64,000 bases of DNA. Source: Burkholderia sp. lig30. GTDB lineage: Bacteria; Pseudomonadota; Gammaproteobacteria; Burkholderiales; Burkholderiaceae. The notes under the pieces were generated by a model. It searched no databases and was not told the DNA's origin. It worked only from the letters and a program-made list of their open reading frames with translations. The stretch covers positions 1 through 64,000 of the forward strand of contig NZ_JGVW01000072.1 in NCBI RefSeq assembly GCF_000687455.2. The letters are read 5' to 3'. Made by a program: the position numbers and the translations under genes. Below are positions 43,154 through 51,795 of the stretch, piece by piece. Each line of letters begins with the position of its first letter. Position 1 is the first letter of the stretch.

Positions 43154-44260
43154 ATGACTGTAAAGCTCACAATCGATTGCATGGGAGGCGACCACGGCCC
43201 GTCCGTGACCGTTCCCGCGGCAGTCAAATTCATTCGCTCGCATCCTGATGCGCACCTGATGCTCGTCGGCATCGAAAGCGCGATCCGTGCGCAGCTGAAA
43301 AAGTGCAAGGCGCTTGACGACCCGGCGCTGACCGTCGTGTCCGCCACCGAGGTCGTGGCGATGGACGATCCCGTCGAAGTCGCGTTGCGCAAGAAGAAAG
43401 ATTCGTCGATGCGCGTCGCCCTCAATCAGGTGAAAGAGGGGCAGGCCCAGGCCTGCATCTCGGCCGGCAACACCGGCGCGCTGATGGCCGTTTCCCGCTA
43501 TGTGCTGAAGACGCTGCCCGGCATCGAGCGGCCCGCGATCGCATTCGCGCTGCCGAACCCGACGGGTTACACGATGATGCTGGACCTCGGCGCGAACGTC
43601 GACTGCGAGCCGCAGCACCTGCTGCAGTTCGCGGAGATGGGGCACGCGCTGGTGGCGGCGCTCGAGGGCAAGGAGCGTCCGACGATCGGCCTGCTCAACA
43701 TCGGCGAAGAGGTCATCAAGGGCAACGAGACGATCAAGCGCGCCGGCGAGCTGCTGCGCGCGAGCACGCTCAATTTCCGCGGCAACGTCGAAGGCAACGA
43801 CATCTACAAGGGTACCGTCGACGTGATCGTCTGCGACGGCTTCGTCGGCAACGTCGCGCTGAAGACGTCCGAAGGGCTCGCGCAGATGCTGTCCGACATC
43901 ATCCGCGAGGAATTCGGCCGCTCGCTGCTGTCGAAGCTGATGGCGCTCCTCGCGCTGCCGGTGCTGCTGCGCTTCAAGCGGCGCGTCGATCACCGCCAGT
44001 ACAACGGCGCGGCGCTGCTCGGCCTGAAGAGCCTCGTGATCAAGAGCCACGGTTCCGCCGACGCTTACGCGTTTGAGTGGGCGATCAAACGCGGGTATGA
44101 TGCCGTCAAAAACGGCGTGCTGGAGCGTCTCGCGCGCGCCATGGCGGACAATGCGGTACCGCTCGGCGCAGGCGATCACGACGCGCACGGCGCGGGCAGC
44201 GCAAGCCCGGCCGCCGGCCAGCCAGCCGAGCCCTCTGCTGCGCTATCCTCTAAAGCATAA
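43154..44260 (+). CDS. plsX: Phosphate acyltransferase
   Basis: 368 residues. It opens [20 protein letters not shown], the PlsX hallmark, with [17 protein letters not shown] and [19 protein letters not shown] further on. It converts acyl-ACP and phosphate to acyl-phosphate, feeding PlsY for phospholipid synthesis, as a peripheral membrane protein. The C-terminal ~35 residues are Ala/Gly/Pro-rich. The stop at 44260 shares its last base with the fabH start (TAATG overlap). Confidence 0.97.
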   Translation: MTVKLTIDCMGGDHGPSVTVPAAVKFIRSHPDAHLMLVGIESAIRAQLKKCKALDDPALTVVSATEVVAMDDPVEVALRKKKDSSMRVALNQVKEGQAQACISAGNTGALMAVSRYVLKTLPGIERPAIAFALPNPTGYTMMLDLGANVDCEPQHLLQFAEMGHALVAALEGKERPTIGLLNIGEEVIKGNETIKRAGELLRASTLNFRGNVEGNDIYKGTVDVIVCDGFVGNVALKTSEGLAQMLSDIIREEFGRSLLSKLMALLALPVLLRFKRRVDHRQYNGAALLGLKSLVIKSHGSADAYAFEWAIKRGYDAVKNGVLERLARAMADNAVPLGAGDHDAHGAGSASPAAGQPAEPSAALSSKA

Positions 44261-45249
44261 TGGCCCAATCGACTCTCTATTCCCGCGTGCTCGGCACGGG
44301 CAGCTATCTGCCGCCCGACCGCGTCACGAACCAGCAACTCGCCGAACGTCTCGCGAAGGACGGCATCGAGACGAACGACGAGTGGATCGTTGCCCGCACC
44401 GGCATCCATGCGCGTCATTTTGCCGCGCAGGACGTCACGACGAGCGACCTCGCGTTCGAAGCGTCGAAGCGCGCGATCGAGGCCGCGGACGTCGATCCGC
44501 AATCGATCGACCTGATCATCGTCGCGACTTCGACCCCCGATTTCGTGTTCCCGAGCACCGCCTGCCTGTTGCAGGACAAGCTCGGCATCAAGAGTGGCGG
44601 TGCGGCGTTCGACGTGCAGGCCGTGTGTTCCGGCTTCGTGTATGCGCTCGCGATGGCCGACACGCTCATCCGCAGCGGCCAGCACCGCACGGCGCTCGTC
44701 GTCGGCGCGGAGACGTTCTCGCGCATTCTCGACTTCAAGGACCGCACGACCTGCGTGCTGTTCGGCGACGGCGCGGGCGCGGTGGTCCTGTCCGCGTCCG
44801 AGGAGCCGGGCCTGCTCGGCAGCGCGCTGCATGCGGACGGCAGCTATTCGCGCATCCTGTGCACGCCGGGCAACGTCAATCGCGGCGTGATCGAAGGCAG
44901 CGCATTCCTGCAGATGGATGGCCAGGCCGTGTTCAAGCTCGCGGTCAACGTGCTCGAAAAGGTGGCCGTCGAGGCGCTCGCGAAAGCGAACCTCGCCCCC
45001 GAGCAGATCGACTGGCTGATTCCGCACCAGGCGAACATCCGCATCATGACAAGCACCTGCCGCAAGCTCGGGCTGCCGCAGGAGCGCATGGTCGTGACGG
45101 TCGGCGAGCACGGCAACACGTCGGCCGCGTCGATCCCGCTCGCGCTCGACGTCGCGGTGCGCGACGGCCGCATCAAACGGGGCCAGCACGTGCTGATCGA
45201 AGGCGTCGGCGGCGGCTTCACCTGGGGCGCGTCGGTCTTCCGCTTCTGA
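44260..45249 (+). CDS. fabH: 3-oxoacyl-ACP synthase III
   Basis: 329 residues. The catalytic triad is visible: Cys123 in [12 protein letters not shown], His in PHQANIRI and Asn in [15 protein letters not shown]. It condenses acetyl-CoA with malonyl-ACP to start fatty-acid chains. The start overlaps the plsX stop by one base. The C-terminal [10 protein letters not shown] is typical. Confidence 0.98.
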   Translation: MAQSTLYSRVLGTGSYLPPDRVTNQQLAERLAKDGIETNDEWIVARTGIHARHFAAQDVTTSDLAFEASKRAIEAADVDPQSIDLIIVATSTPDFVFPSTACLLQDKLGIKSGGAAFDVQAVCSGFVYALAMADTLIRSGQHRTALVVGAETFSRILDFKDRTTCVLFGDGAGAVVLSASEEPGLLGSALHADGSYSRILCTPGNVNRGVIEGSAFLQMDGQAVFKLAVNVLEKVAVEALAKANLAPEQIDWLIPHQANIRIMTSTCRKLGLPQERMVVTVGEHGNTSAASIPLALDVAVRDGRIKRGQHVLIEGVGGGFTWGASVFRF

Positions 45250-45319
45250 TCCGGGGCACGCGATCCCGACCGGCGCGCGGTTCTCGCGCGCCGTCCAAAT
45301 CGATTCAATTGGGGACGAT

Positions 45320-46252
45320 ATGAAATTTGCGTTCGTTTTTCCGGGGCAGGGCTCGCAGTCGGTCGGCATGCTCAACGCATTCGCCGATCTGGCCGTCGTG
45401 CGCGAGACGCTCCAGGAAGCGTCCGACGCGCTGAACCAGGATCTCGGCAAGCTGATCGCCGAAGGTCCGGCCGAAGAACTGAATCTCACGACCAACACCC
45501 AGCCGGTGATGCTGACGGCCGCCTACGCATGCTATCGCGCATGGCAGCAGGCGGGCGGCCCGGCGCCGGCGATCGTCGCCGGCCACAGCCTCGGCGAATA
45601 CACGGCGCTCGTCGCCGCCGGCGCGATCGCGTTCAGCGACGCGGTGCCGCTCGTGCGTTTCCGCGCGCAGGCGATGCAGACCGCGGTGCCGGTCGGCCAG
45701 GGCGGCATGGCCGCGATCCTCGGCCTCGACGACGACACGGTCCGCGCAGTGTGCGCGGAAGCTGCGGAAGCGGGCGTCGTCGAAGCGGTCAACTTCAACG
45801 CGCCGGCACAGGTCGTGATCGCCGGCGACAAGGCGGCGGTCGAGAAGGCTTGCGAAATCGCGAAGGCGAAGGGCGCGAAGCGCGCGCTGCCGCTGCCGGT
45901 GTCGGCGCCGTTCCACTCGTCGCTGCTCAAGCCGGCGTCGGATCAGCTGCGCGACTACCTCGCGGGCGTCGACGTGAAGGCGCCGCAGATCCCGGTCGTC
46001 AACAACATCGACGTCGCGGTGGCCAGCGATCCGGCCGCGATCAAGGACGCGCTGGTGCGCCAGGCGGCGGGCCCGGTGCGCTGGGTCGAGTGCGTGAAGC
46101 ACATCGCCGGCACGGGTGTCACGCACGTGATCGAGTGCGGCCCCGGCAAGGTGCTCGCGGGCCTGACCAAGCGCATCGACGGCAGCCTGACGGGCGCATC
46201 GGTGTTCGATCCGGCATCGCTCGACGAAGCGCTCAAGCTGGTCGCCGCGTGA
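45320..46252 (+). CDS. fabD: Malonyl-CoA:ACP transacylase
   Basis: 310 residues. It opens FAFVFPGQGSQSVGM; the nucleophile is Ser90 in AGHSLGEYTALV, and the catalytic histidine lies in PVSAPFHSSLLKPA. It loads malonyl groups onto ACP for elongation. It follows fabH by 70 bases in the same operon. Confidence 0.98.
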   Translation: MKFAFVFPGQGSQSVGMLNAFADLAVVRETLQEASDALNQDLGKLIAEGPAEELNLTTNTQPVMLTAAYACYRAWQQAGGPAPAIVAGHSLGEYTALVAAGAIAFSDAVPLVRFRAQAMQTAVPVGQGGMAAILGLDDDTVRAVCAEAAEAGVVEAVNFNAPAQVVIAGDKAAVEKACEIAKAKGAKRALPLPVSAPFHSSLLKPASDQLRDYLAGVDVKAPQIPVVNNIDVAVASDPAAIKDALVRQAAGPVRWVECVKHIAGTGVTHVIECGPGKVLAGLTKRIDGSLTGASVFDPASLDEALKLVAA

Positions 46253-46291
46253 CGCGGCGGCGCATTCCTCAAGAAGACGGATACTGGATTC

Positions 46292-47041
46292 ATGGACAAG
46301 ACTCTCGATAAACAGGTTGCGATCGTGACCGGCGCATCGCGCGGCATCGGCCGGGCGATCGCGCTCGAGCTGGCGCGCCAGGGCGCGACGGTGATCGGTA
46401 CGGCGACGAGCGAAGCCGGCGCCGCCGCGATTACCGCGGCGTTCGCGGAAGCGGGTGTCACGGGCCGCGGCGCGGTGCTGAACGTCAACGACGCAGCGGC
46501 TGCCGAAGCGCTGATCGATGCGGCGGTGAAGGAGTTCGGCGTGCTGAACGTCCTCGTCAACAACGCGGGCATCACGCAGGACCAGCTCGCGATGCGGATG
46601 AAGGACGAGGACTGGGACGCGGTGATCGACACCAACCTGAAGTCGGTGTTCCGCCTGTCGCGCGCGGTGCTGCGCCCGATGATGAAGGCCCGTGGCGGCC
46701 GCATCATCAACATCACGTCGGTGGTCGGCTCGGCCGGCAACCCCGGCCAGGCGAACTACGCGGCCGCCAAGGCCGGTGTCGCGGGCATGACCCGCGCGCT
46801 CGCGCGCGAGATCGGCAGCCGCGGCATCACCGTCAACTGCGTGGCGCCGGGCTTCATCGACACCGACATGACGAAGACGCTGCCGGAAGAGCAGCAGGCC
46901 GCGCTCAAGACCCAGATTCCGCTCGGCCGCCTCGGCAGCCCGGAAGACATCGCCCATGCCGTCGCGTTCCTCGCATCGCCGCAGGCCGGTTACATCACCG
47001 GCACGACGCTGCACGTGAACGGCGGCATGTACATGTCGTAA
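46292..47041 (+). CDS. fabG: 3-oxoacyl-ACP reductase
   Basis: 249-residue short-chain dehydrogenase: the cofactor loop is VTGASRGIGRAIAL, followed by NNAG, and the active site is Ser (NITSVVG), Tyr and Lys in NYAAAKAG. It performs the NADPH-dependent reduction step of fatty-acid elongation. The GMYMS end is as in other FabG proteins. Confidence 0.98.
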   Translation: MDKTLDKQVAIVTGASRGIGRAIALELARQGATVIGTATSEAGAAAITAAFAEAGVTGRGAVLNVNDAAAAEALIDAAVKEFGVLNVLVNNAGITQDQLAMRMKDEDWDAVIDTNLKSVFRLSRAVLRPMMKARGGRIINITSVVGSAGNPGQANYAAAKAGVAGMTRALAREIGSRGITVNCVAPGFIDTDMTKTLPEEQQAALKTQIPLGRLGSPEDIAHAVAFLASPQAGYITGTTLHVNGGMYMS

Positions 47042-47117
47042 CGAATTTCGTTTACCATCCGCGCCGTGCCTCGCTTTCAGCGTCGCGGCGCTTGATCCGC
47101 CGTAAGGCCAGCGCGCG

Positions 47118-47145
47118 TTTTTGGCGGCACCAAACCTGATAAAAT
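47118..47145 (+). promoter_or_regulatory. Probable acpP promoter
   Basis: TTTTTG at 47118-47123, 16-base spacer, TAAAAT at 47140-47145; 39 bases to the acpP ATG, which is preceded by GGAGG (47176-47180). A private strong promoter fits the high level of ACP required. Confidence 0.65.
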
Positions 47146-47184
47146 GCGCGCACTTGTAAATTTGAACTTTCCCTCGGAGGGGTA

Positions 47185-47424
47185 ATGGACAACATCGAAC
47201 AACGCGTCAAGAAGATCGTCGCCGAGCAACTGGGCGTCGCTGAAGCCGAGATCAAGAACGAAGCTTCGTTCGTGAACGACCTGGGCGCCGACTCCCTCGA
47301 CACGGTCGAGCTGGTGATGGCTCTGGAAGACGAGTTCGGCATGGAAATCCCGGACGAAGAGGCCGAGAAGATCACGACGGTTCAGCAAGCGATCGACTAC
47401 GCTCGCGCGAACGTCAAGGCCTAA
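47185..47424 (+). CDS. acpP: Acyl carrier protein
   Basis: 79 residues, acidic, with the phosphopantetheine site [16 protein letters not shown] (Ser37). It carries the growing acyl chain for all Fab enzymes around it; AcpS, which adds the prosthetic group, is encoded at 60377. A strong GGAGG ribosome-binding site is present. Confidence 0.99.
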
Positions 47425-47497
47425 GCGTCGTCTGCCACTTCCGCATACGCCGCGCTTGACGCGCCATCCTGCCGGCATCGTGGCCGGACAGGCCAAC

Positions 47498-47548
47498 AGC
47501 CACATGGCACGCAGGGCTGGTTCCTGTGGCCACTGTGGCTTTTGTTTT
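47498..47548 (+). terminator. Hairpin with T-tract between acpP and fabF
   Basis: AGCCACA (47498-47504) pairs with TGTGGCT (47534-47540), enclosing 29 bases, followed by TTTGTTTT. It is a plausible partial terminator that would let acpP mRNA outnumber fabF mRNA. Confidence 0.45.
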
Positions 47549-47557
47549 AGTCATCCA

Positions 47558-47578
47558 ATGAAAAAGAGGTTACCTTGA
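47558..47578 (+). CDS. Six-codon leader ORF overlapping the fabF start
   Basis: ATG at 47558 reads MKKRLP and stops at TGA 47576-47578, which overlaps the fabF TTG start (47575-47577) by the four bases TTGA. The arrangement suggests reinitiation or translational coupling. It could be chance; the same GAGG that lies inside it also serves as the fabF ribosome-binding site. Confidence 0.35.
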   Translation: MKKRLP

Positions 47579-48807
47579 GCCGCCGTCGTGTTGTTGTTAC
47601 AGGCCTTGGGCTGATTTCGCCTGTTGGCAATAATGTTGCCGACGGCTGGGCCAATCTCGTGGCCGGCAAGTCCGGCATCGCTACCGTCACCAAATTCGAT
47701 CATTCTGCTCTGTCCGTGCATTTCGCCGGCGAGGTCAAGGGCTTCAACGTCGAGGAGTACATCTCGGCCAAGGACGCCCGCCAGATGGATACCTTCATCC
47801 ATTACGGCATCGCTGCGGGCGCGCAGGCGCTGAAGGACAGCGGCCTGGAAGTGACCGAGGCCAACGCCGAACGTGTCGGCGTGCTGGTCGGCTCCGGCAT
47901 CGGCGGCCTGCCGATGATCGAGGACACCCACCAGACCTACGTCGATCGCGGTCCGCGCCGGATCTCGCCGTTCTTCGTGCCGGGTTCGATCATCAACATG
48001 ATCTCGGGCCACCTGAGCATCATGTTCGGCCTGAAGGGCCCGAACCTCGCGGCCGTGACGGCCTGCACCACCGGCCTGCACAGCATCGGCCTCGCCGCGC
48101 GCCTGATCCAGGCGGGCGACGCCGACGTGATGGTGGCGGGCGGCGCCGAGTCGACCGTGTCGCCGCTGGGCATCGGCGGTTTCGCCGCGGCGCGCGCGCT
48201 GTCGACGCGCAACGACGATCCGGCCACTGCGTCCCGCCCGTGGGACAAGGATCGCGACGGCTTCGTGCTGGGCGAGGGCGCCGGCGTGATGGTGCTCGAA
48301 GAGTACGAGTCGGCGAAGGCGCGCGGCGCGAAGATCTACGCGGAAGTCGTGGGCTTCGGCATGAGCGGCGATGCGTACCACATGACCGCGCCCAACATGG
48401 ACGGCCCGCGCCGCTGCATGGTCGCGGCGCTGCGCGACGCCGGCATCAACGCCGATCAGGTGCAGTACCTGAACGCTCACGGCACGTCCACGCCGCTCGG
48501 CGACAAGAACGAGACCGAAGCCATCAAGGCCGCGTTCGGCGATCACGCGCACAAGGTCGTCGTGAACTCCACCAAGTCGATGACCGGTCACCTGCTGGGT
48601 GGCGCGGGCGGCCTGGAATCGGTGTTCACGGTGCTGGCGCTGCAACACCAGGTCTCGCCGCCGACCATCAACATCTTCAACCAGGATCCGGAGTGCGATC
48701 TGGACTTCTGTGCGAACACCGCGCGTGACATGAAGATCGATGTGGCCGTGAAGAACAATTTCGGCTTCGGCGGGACTAACGGGACGCTGGTCTTCAAGCG
48801 CGTCTGA
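47575..48807 (+). CDS. fabF: 3-oxoacyl-ACP synthase II
   Basis: 410 residues starting at a rare TTG ([17 protein letters not shown] follows, the normal FabF N-terminus), with GAGG upstream at good spacing. The catalytic Cys is in [11 protein letters not shown], and the two His in [11 protein letters not shown] and [11 protein letters not shown]. It elongates acyl-ACP and controls the temperature response of unsaturated fatty acids in E. coli. No alternative ATG fits the conserved N-terminus. Confidence 0.97.
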   Translation: MSRRRVVVTGLGLISPVGNNVADGWANLVAGKSGIATVTKFDHSALSVHFAGEVKGFNVEEYISAKDARQMDTFIHYGIAAGAQALKDSGLEVTEANAERVGVLVGSGIGGLPMIEDTHQTYVDRGPRRISPFFVPGSIINMISGHLSIMFGLKGPNLAAVTACTTGLHSIGLAARLIQAGDADVMVAGGAESTVSPLGIGGFAAARALSTRNDDPATASRPWDKDRDGFVLGEGAGVMVLEEYESAKARGAKIYAEVVGFGMSGDAYHMTAPNMDGPRRCMVAALRDAGINADQVQYLNAHGTSTPLGDKNETEAIKAAFGDHAHKVVVNSTKSMTGHLLGGAGGLESVFTVLALQHQVSPPTINIFNQDPECDLDFCANTARDMKIDVAVKNNFGFGGTNGTLVFKRV

Positions 48808-48818
48808 AGCGGAATCGC

Positions 48819-49274
48819 TTGACGAGTCCTCTCGATGTCGCGGCCGCAGGCCCGCAGCAGATGACGCTGCGGGCCTCGGCCGCGCTTTGCATGGTGCTTG
48901 CCGTATTCGTTTGCGCTGCCGCGTGCGCGGTGTACGCTTTCATCGGGCCGCGCGCCTCGACGTTCACCGGTCTGGCCGGTGCCGTCGTGGCGGCTGCGGC
49001 GCTTGCGGCGTGCGCACGCCGGGCCTGTGCGCGGCGGGTGCCGGCCGGCTTGCAGGTCGCCGCGGGCGGCGCGCGCGTGACTGCGTTCGGCCGCCGTGGC
49101 GAGACGCTGGCCGACGGGCAGGTGCTGGCCTGTACGCACTGGAGCGATCTGCTGCTGGTGCTGACGGTCGGCCGCCGCGGCGGGCGCGCCGTGTCGCTCG
49201 TGATCCCGGCCGATGCGCTCGATTCGGCTGTGTTTCGCGCGCTGTCGGTCGTGGGGCGCGGCGCCCGGGCGTGA
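48819..49274 (+). CDS. YgfX-like small membrane protein (hypothetical)
   Basis: 151 residues from a TTG at 48819; an ATG at 48861 is an alternative. Two adjacent hydrophobic helices (ALCMVLAVFVCAAACAVYAFI and FTGLAGAVVAAAALAACA) are followed by a small soluble domain ending in LVIPADALDSAVFRALSVVGR. That last motif is reminiscent of YgfX/CptA proteins (Asp-Ala-Leu-Asp...Phe-Arg). It sits between fabF and rpoE. The assignment is tentative. Confidence 0.6.
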   Translation: MTSPLDVAAAGPQQMTLRASAALCMVLAVFVCAAACAVYAFIGPRASTFTGLAGAVVAAAALAACARRACARRVPAGLQVAAGGARVTAFGRRGETLADGQVLACTHWSDLLLVLTVGRRGGRAVSLVIPADALDSAVFRALSVVGRGARA

Positions 49275-49349
49275 AGCGCGGTGTGGCCGGCGCGGTGTGG
49301 CCGGCGAGGCGTGCCGGGCCGGCGCGAACGGACGGTTACGGATCGTAAC

Positions 49350-49376
49350 TTGAGGCCAGGGCTGGAACGTTACAAT
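49350..49376 (+). promoter_or_regulatory. Candidate rpoE promoter with inverted repeat
   Basis: TTGAGG at 49350-49355 and TACAAT at 49371-49376 are 15 bases apart, a little short. GGAACG and CGTTCC form an inverted repeat around the -10 element. A classical sigma-E (GGAACTT) promoter is not clear. Confidence 0.4.
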
Positions 49377-49415
49377 AGCGTTCCGCGTTGCATCCCTAGT
49401 TAACGGATTTGTCAG

Positions 49416-50015
49416 GTGAGTGAAAAAGAAATCGATCAGGTACTGGTCGAGCGCGTACAGAAAGGCGACAAGGCGGCGTTCGAACTCCTGGTCTCCAAAT
49501 ACCACCGCAAGATCATTCGGTTGATCTCGCGCCTCGTGCGGGATCCTGCCGAGGTCGAGGATGTGGCCCAGGACGCGTTCATCAAGGCGTATCGCGCGTT
49601 GCCGCAGTTTCGCGGCGAATCCGCGTTCTATACGTGGTTGTACCGCATTGCCGTGAACACGGCGAAGAACTACCTTGCGACGCAAGGCCGCCGCGCGCCG
49701 ACCTCGACCGAGGCGGATGCCGAAGAAGCGGAAACTTTCTCGGACGCAGACCAACTAAGGGATATCAACACGCCTGAGTCGATGTTGATGAGCAAGCAGA
49801 TTGCCGAGACGGTCAACGCCGCAATGGCCTTGCTGCCTGAGGAACTGCGCACGGCGATCACGCTGCGCGAGATCGAAGGGCTGAGCTACGAGGAAATCGC
49901 GGAAATGATGGGCTGTCCGATCGGCACCGTTCGTTCGCGGATTTTCCGCGCGCGCGAGGCCATCGCGGCAAAGTTGCGTCCGCTGCTCGATACGCCCGAA
50001 GGCAAGCGCTGGTAA
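49416..50015 (+). CDS. rpoE: RNA polymerase sigma-E factor
   Basis: 199 residues from GTG at 49416. Sigma region 2 is DVAQDAFIKAYRALPQFRGESAF with YTWLYRIAVN; region 4 is LSYEEIAEMMGCPIGTVRSRIFRAREAI. It is a group-4 sigma factor for extracytoplasmic stress. First gene of the conserved rpoE-rseA-mucB-mucD operon; its activity should be held by the RseA product. Confidence 0.97.
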   Translation: MSEKEIDQVLVERVQKGDKAAFELLVSKYHRKIIRLISRLVRDPAEVEDVAQDAFIKAYRALPQFRGESAFYTWLYRIAVNTAKNYLATQGRRAPTSTEADAEEAETFSDADQLRDINTPESMLMSKQIAETVNAAMALLPEELRTAITLREIEGLSYEEIAEMMGCPIGTVRSRIFRAREAIAAKLRPLLDTPEGKRW

Positions 50016-50098
50016 GCGCCGCGGGCGGAGCAGGCCGGACGGGGTCTATTACGAATAGAGTCGTGAGAGCACGACGGGGTGTCAAGATGGGGAGCATC

Positions 50099-50716
50099 AT
50101 GGGGTCGGTCAATACGCAGTCGCACGCGTGCTCGCGCGGCGAGCGCCTTTCCGCTCTGGTCGACGGCGAAACGTTCGACGGCCCGGACTACGGGCAGTTT
50201 GTGGCTGAGCTCGACCGCGTCGATCGCGCTGCGTGGGCCCATTACCACCTGATCGGCGATGCGCTGCGCTCCGACGAGCTGACGCTCGCGCCGGCGCGCA
50301 GCGAATCGTTCATGACGCGCTTGTCGGCGCAGCTCGACAGCGAGCCGCATCTGCTCGCACCGGTCGCCGCGCCCGTCACCCGCAAGCTGCTGGCGCTGCG
50401 CCGCCGCGTCGTGCCCGCGTTCGCGGTGGCGGCTGCCGCCGCCACGCTGACGTGGGTCGTCGTGCCGCAGCTGCAGGGCGTGAACGGCCCGGGCGGCGTA
50501 CAGGTCGCATCGGTCGGCGCACCGGAGCAGAACGGCCTGCAACGCGTGACGGTCGCGCAGGCGCGGTCGCAGCCGGGGCTGCAGGACGTCAACATCATTC
50601 GCGACGCGAGTCTCGACCAGTATCTCGAAGCGCACCAGCAATTCGCGCAGCAGCCCGTCGTCACGGGTTCGATGCCGCTGATCCGCGCTGCCGTGACCAC
50701 GACGCCAGGCCAATAA
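50099..50716 (+). CDS. rseA: Anti-sigma-E factor RseA
   Basis: 205 residues. The N-terminal RseA domain (ERLSALVDGE...AWAHYHLIGDAL) binds sigma-E. A membrane helix lies near 110-125 (VVPAFAVAAAAATLTWVVV), with the C-terminus in the periplasm. The start at 50099 is preferred because GGGGAG precedes it; an in-frame ATG at 50087 is possible. Proteolysis of RseA releases RpoE under envelope stress in E. coli. Confidence 0.92.
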   Translation: MGSVNTQSHACSRGERLSALVDGETFDGPDYGQFVAELDRVDRAAWAHYHLIGDALRSDELTLAPARSESFMTRLSAQLDSEPHLLAPVAAPVTRKLLALRRRVVPAFAVAAAAATLTWVVVPQLQGVNGPGGVQVASVGAPEQNGLQRVTVAQARSQPGLQDVNIIRDASLDQYLEAHQQFAQQPVVTGSMPLIRAAVTTTPGQ

Positions 50717-50720
50717 CCCG

Positions 50721-51779
50721 ATGCGGACATTGCGGTTGAATCACACCATCTCCGGATGGAAGCGGCTGCCGGCTCTCCTGCTTTGCGCAGCCGCATTGTT
50801 GTCCGTTCAGTCTCTCCAGGCGCGCGCGCAGCAGCCGGACGATCCCGTCGCGACCCGCAAGGCGGCGGCCGACTGGCTCGATCGCATCCAGCAGGCCGCC
50901 CAGCAGCAGAATTACGAAGGCACGTTCGTCTATCAGCGTGGCGGATTCGTGCAGTCGTCGCGCATCGCCCACTACGCCGCGCGCGGCGAGGGCGAATTCG
51001 AGCGGATCGAGAGCCTCGACGGCAAGCCGCGCAAGCTGCTGCGGCATAACGACGAGCTGTACACCTTCGTACCCGAGCGCAAGCTGTGCGTCGTCGAGCG
51101 CCGGCAGGCCCGCGACTCGTTTCCGGCGTTGCTCGGCGCGAGTGGCGAGCACGTGCTGTCCGTCTACGACGCGAAGCTGCTCGGCAAGGACCGTGTGGCC
51201 GGGGTCGACGCGCAGGTCGTCGAACTGATGCCGAAGGACGCGTATCGTTTCGCGTACAAGCTGTGGGCCGACGCCCGCACCGGCCTGCTGCTGCGTTCGC
51301 AGACGCTCGACGCGGACGACCGCGTGCTCGAGCAGATCGCCTTCTCGCAACTGCAGGTGGGCGCCGCCGCGCCGGGTGAAAAATCGGCGATCGCGACCGG
51401 CATGCGCAACCTGAATGGCTGGACGGTCGTCCGGCCGCCCGTCGCGCCGGTCGACATGGTGGCGCAAGGCTGGCAGATAGCGCCTGGCGTGGCCGGCTTC
51501 AAGAAGATCCGCGAGGTGCGGCGGCCGATGGCCGCGCGCGATGCGGGCGATCCGCCGATCCCGGTCGACCAGGCCGTGTTCACCGACGGGCTGGCGACGA
51601 TCTCCGTGTTCATCGAGCCGGCCGAGAAGAACACGCGCAAGGAAGGCGCGGGCAGCACCGGCGCGACCCACGTGCTGGTCAAGCGCCGCGGCGATTTCTG
51701 GATCACCGTGCTGGGCGAAGTGCCGCCCGCGACGTTGCAGCAATTCGCGTCTGCCATAGAATACAAGGCTTCCAAGTAA
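50721..51779 (+). CDS. mucB: Sigma-E regulator RseB/MucB
   Basis: 352 residues with a signal peptide (cleavage after ARA near 36). It contains NYEGTFVYQRGGFVQSSRIAHYAARGEGEFERIESLDG, the large lipid-sensing domain, and a smaller C-terminal domain ending in the membrane-facing FWITVLGEVPP. MucB binds the periplasmic part of RseA and protects it until lipoproteins or LPS accumulate. It follows rseA by four bases. Confidence 0.95.
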   Translation: MRTLRLNHTISGWKRLPALLLCAAALLSVQSLQARAQQPDDPVATRKAAADWLDRIQQAAQQQNYEGTFVYQRGGFVQSSRIAHYAARGEGEFERIESLDGKPRKLLRHNDELYTFVPERKLCVVERRQARDSFPALLGASGEHVLSVYDAKLLGKDRVAGVDAQVVELMPKDAYRFAYKLWADARTGLLLRSQTLDADDRVLEQIAFSQLQVGAAAPGEKSAIATGMRNLNGWTVVRPPVAPVDMVAQGWQIAPGVAGFKKIREVRRPMAARDAGDPPIPVDQAVFTDGLATISVFIEPAEKNTRKEGAGSTGATHVLVKRRGDFWITVLGEVPPATLQQFASAIEYKASK

Positions 51780-51795
51780 CGCTTCCGTTTCCGAC

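Noticed and set aside
45305-47014. A long minus-strand frame opposite fabD and fabG.
   Set aside because: Both plus-strand genes have intact catalytic motifs; the opposite frame is a codon-bias shadow.
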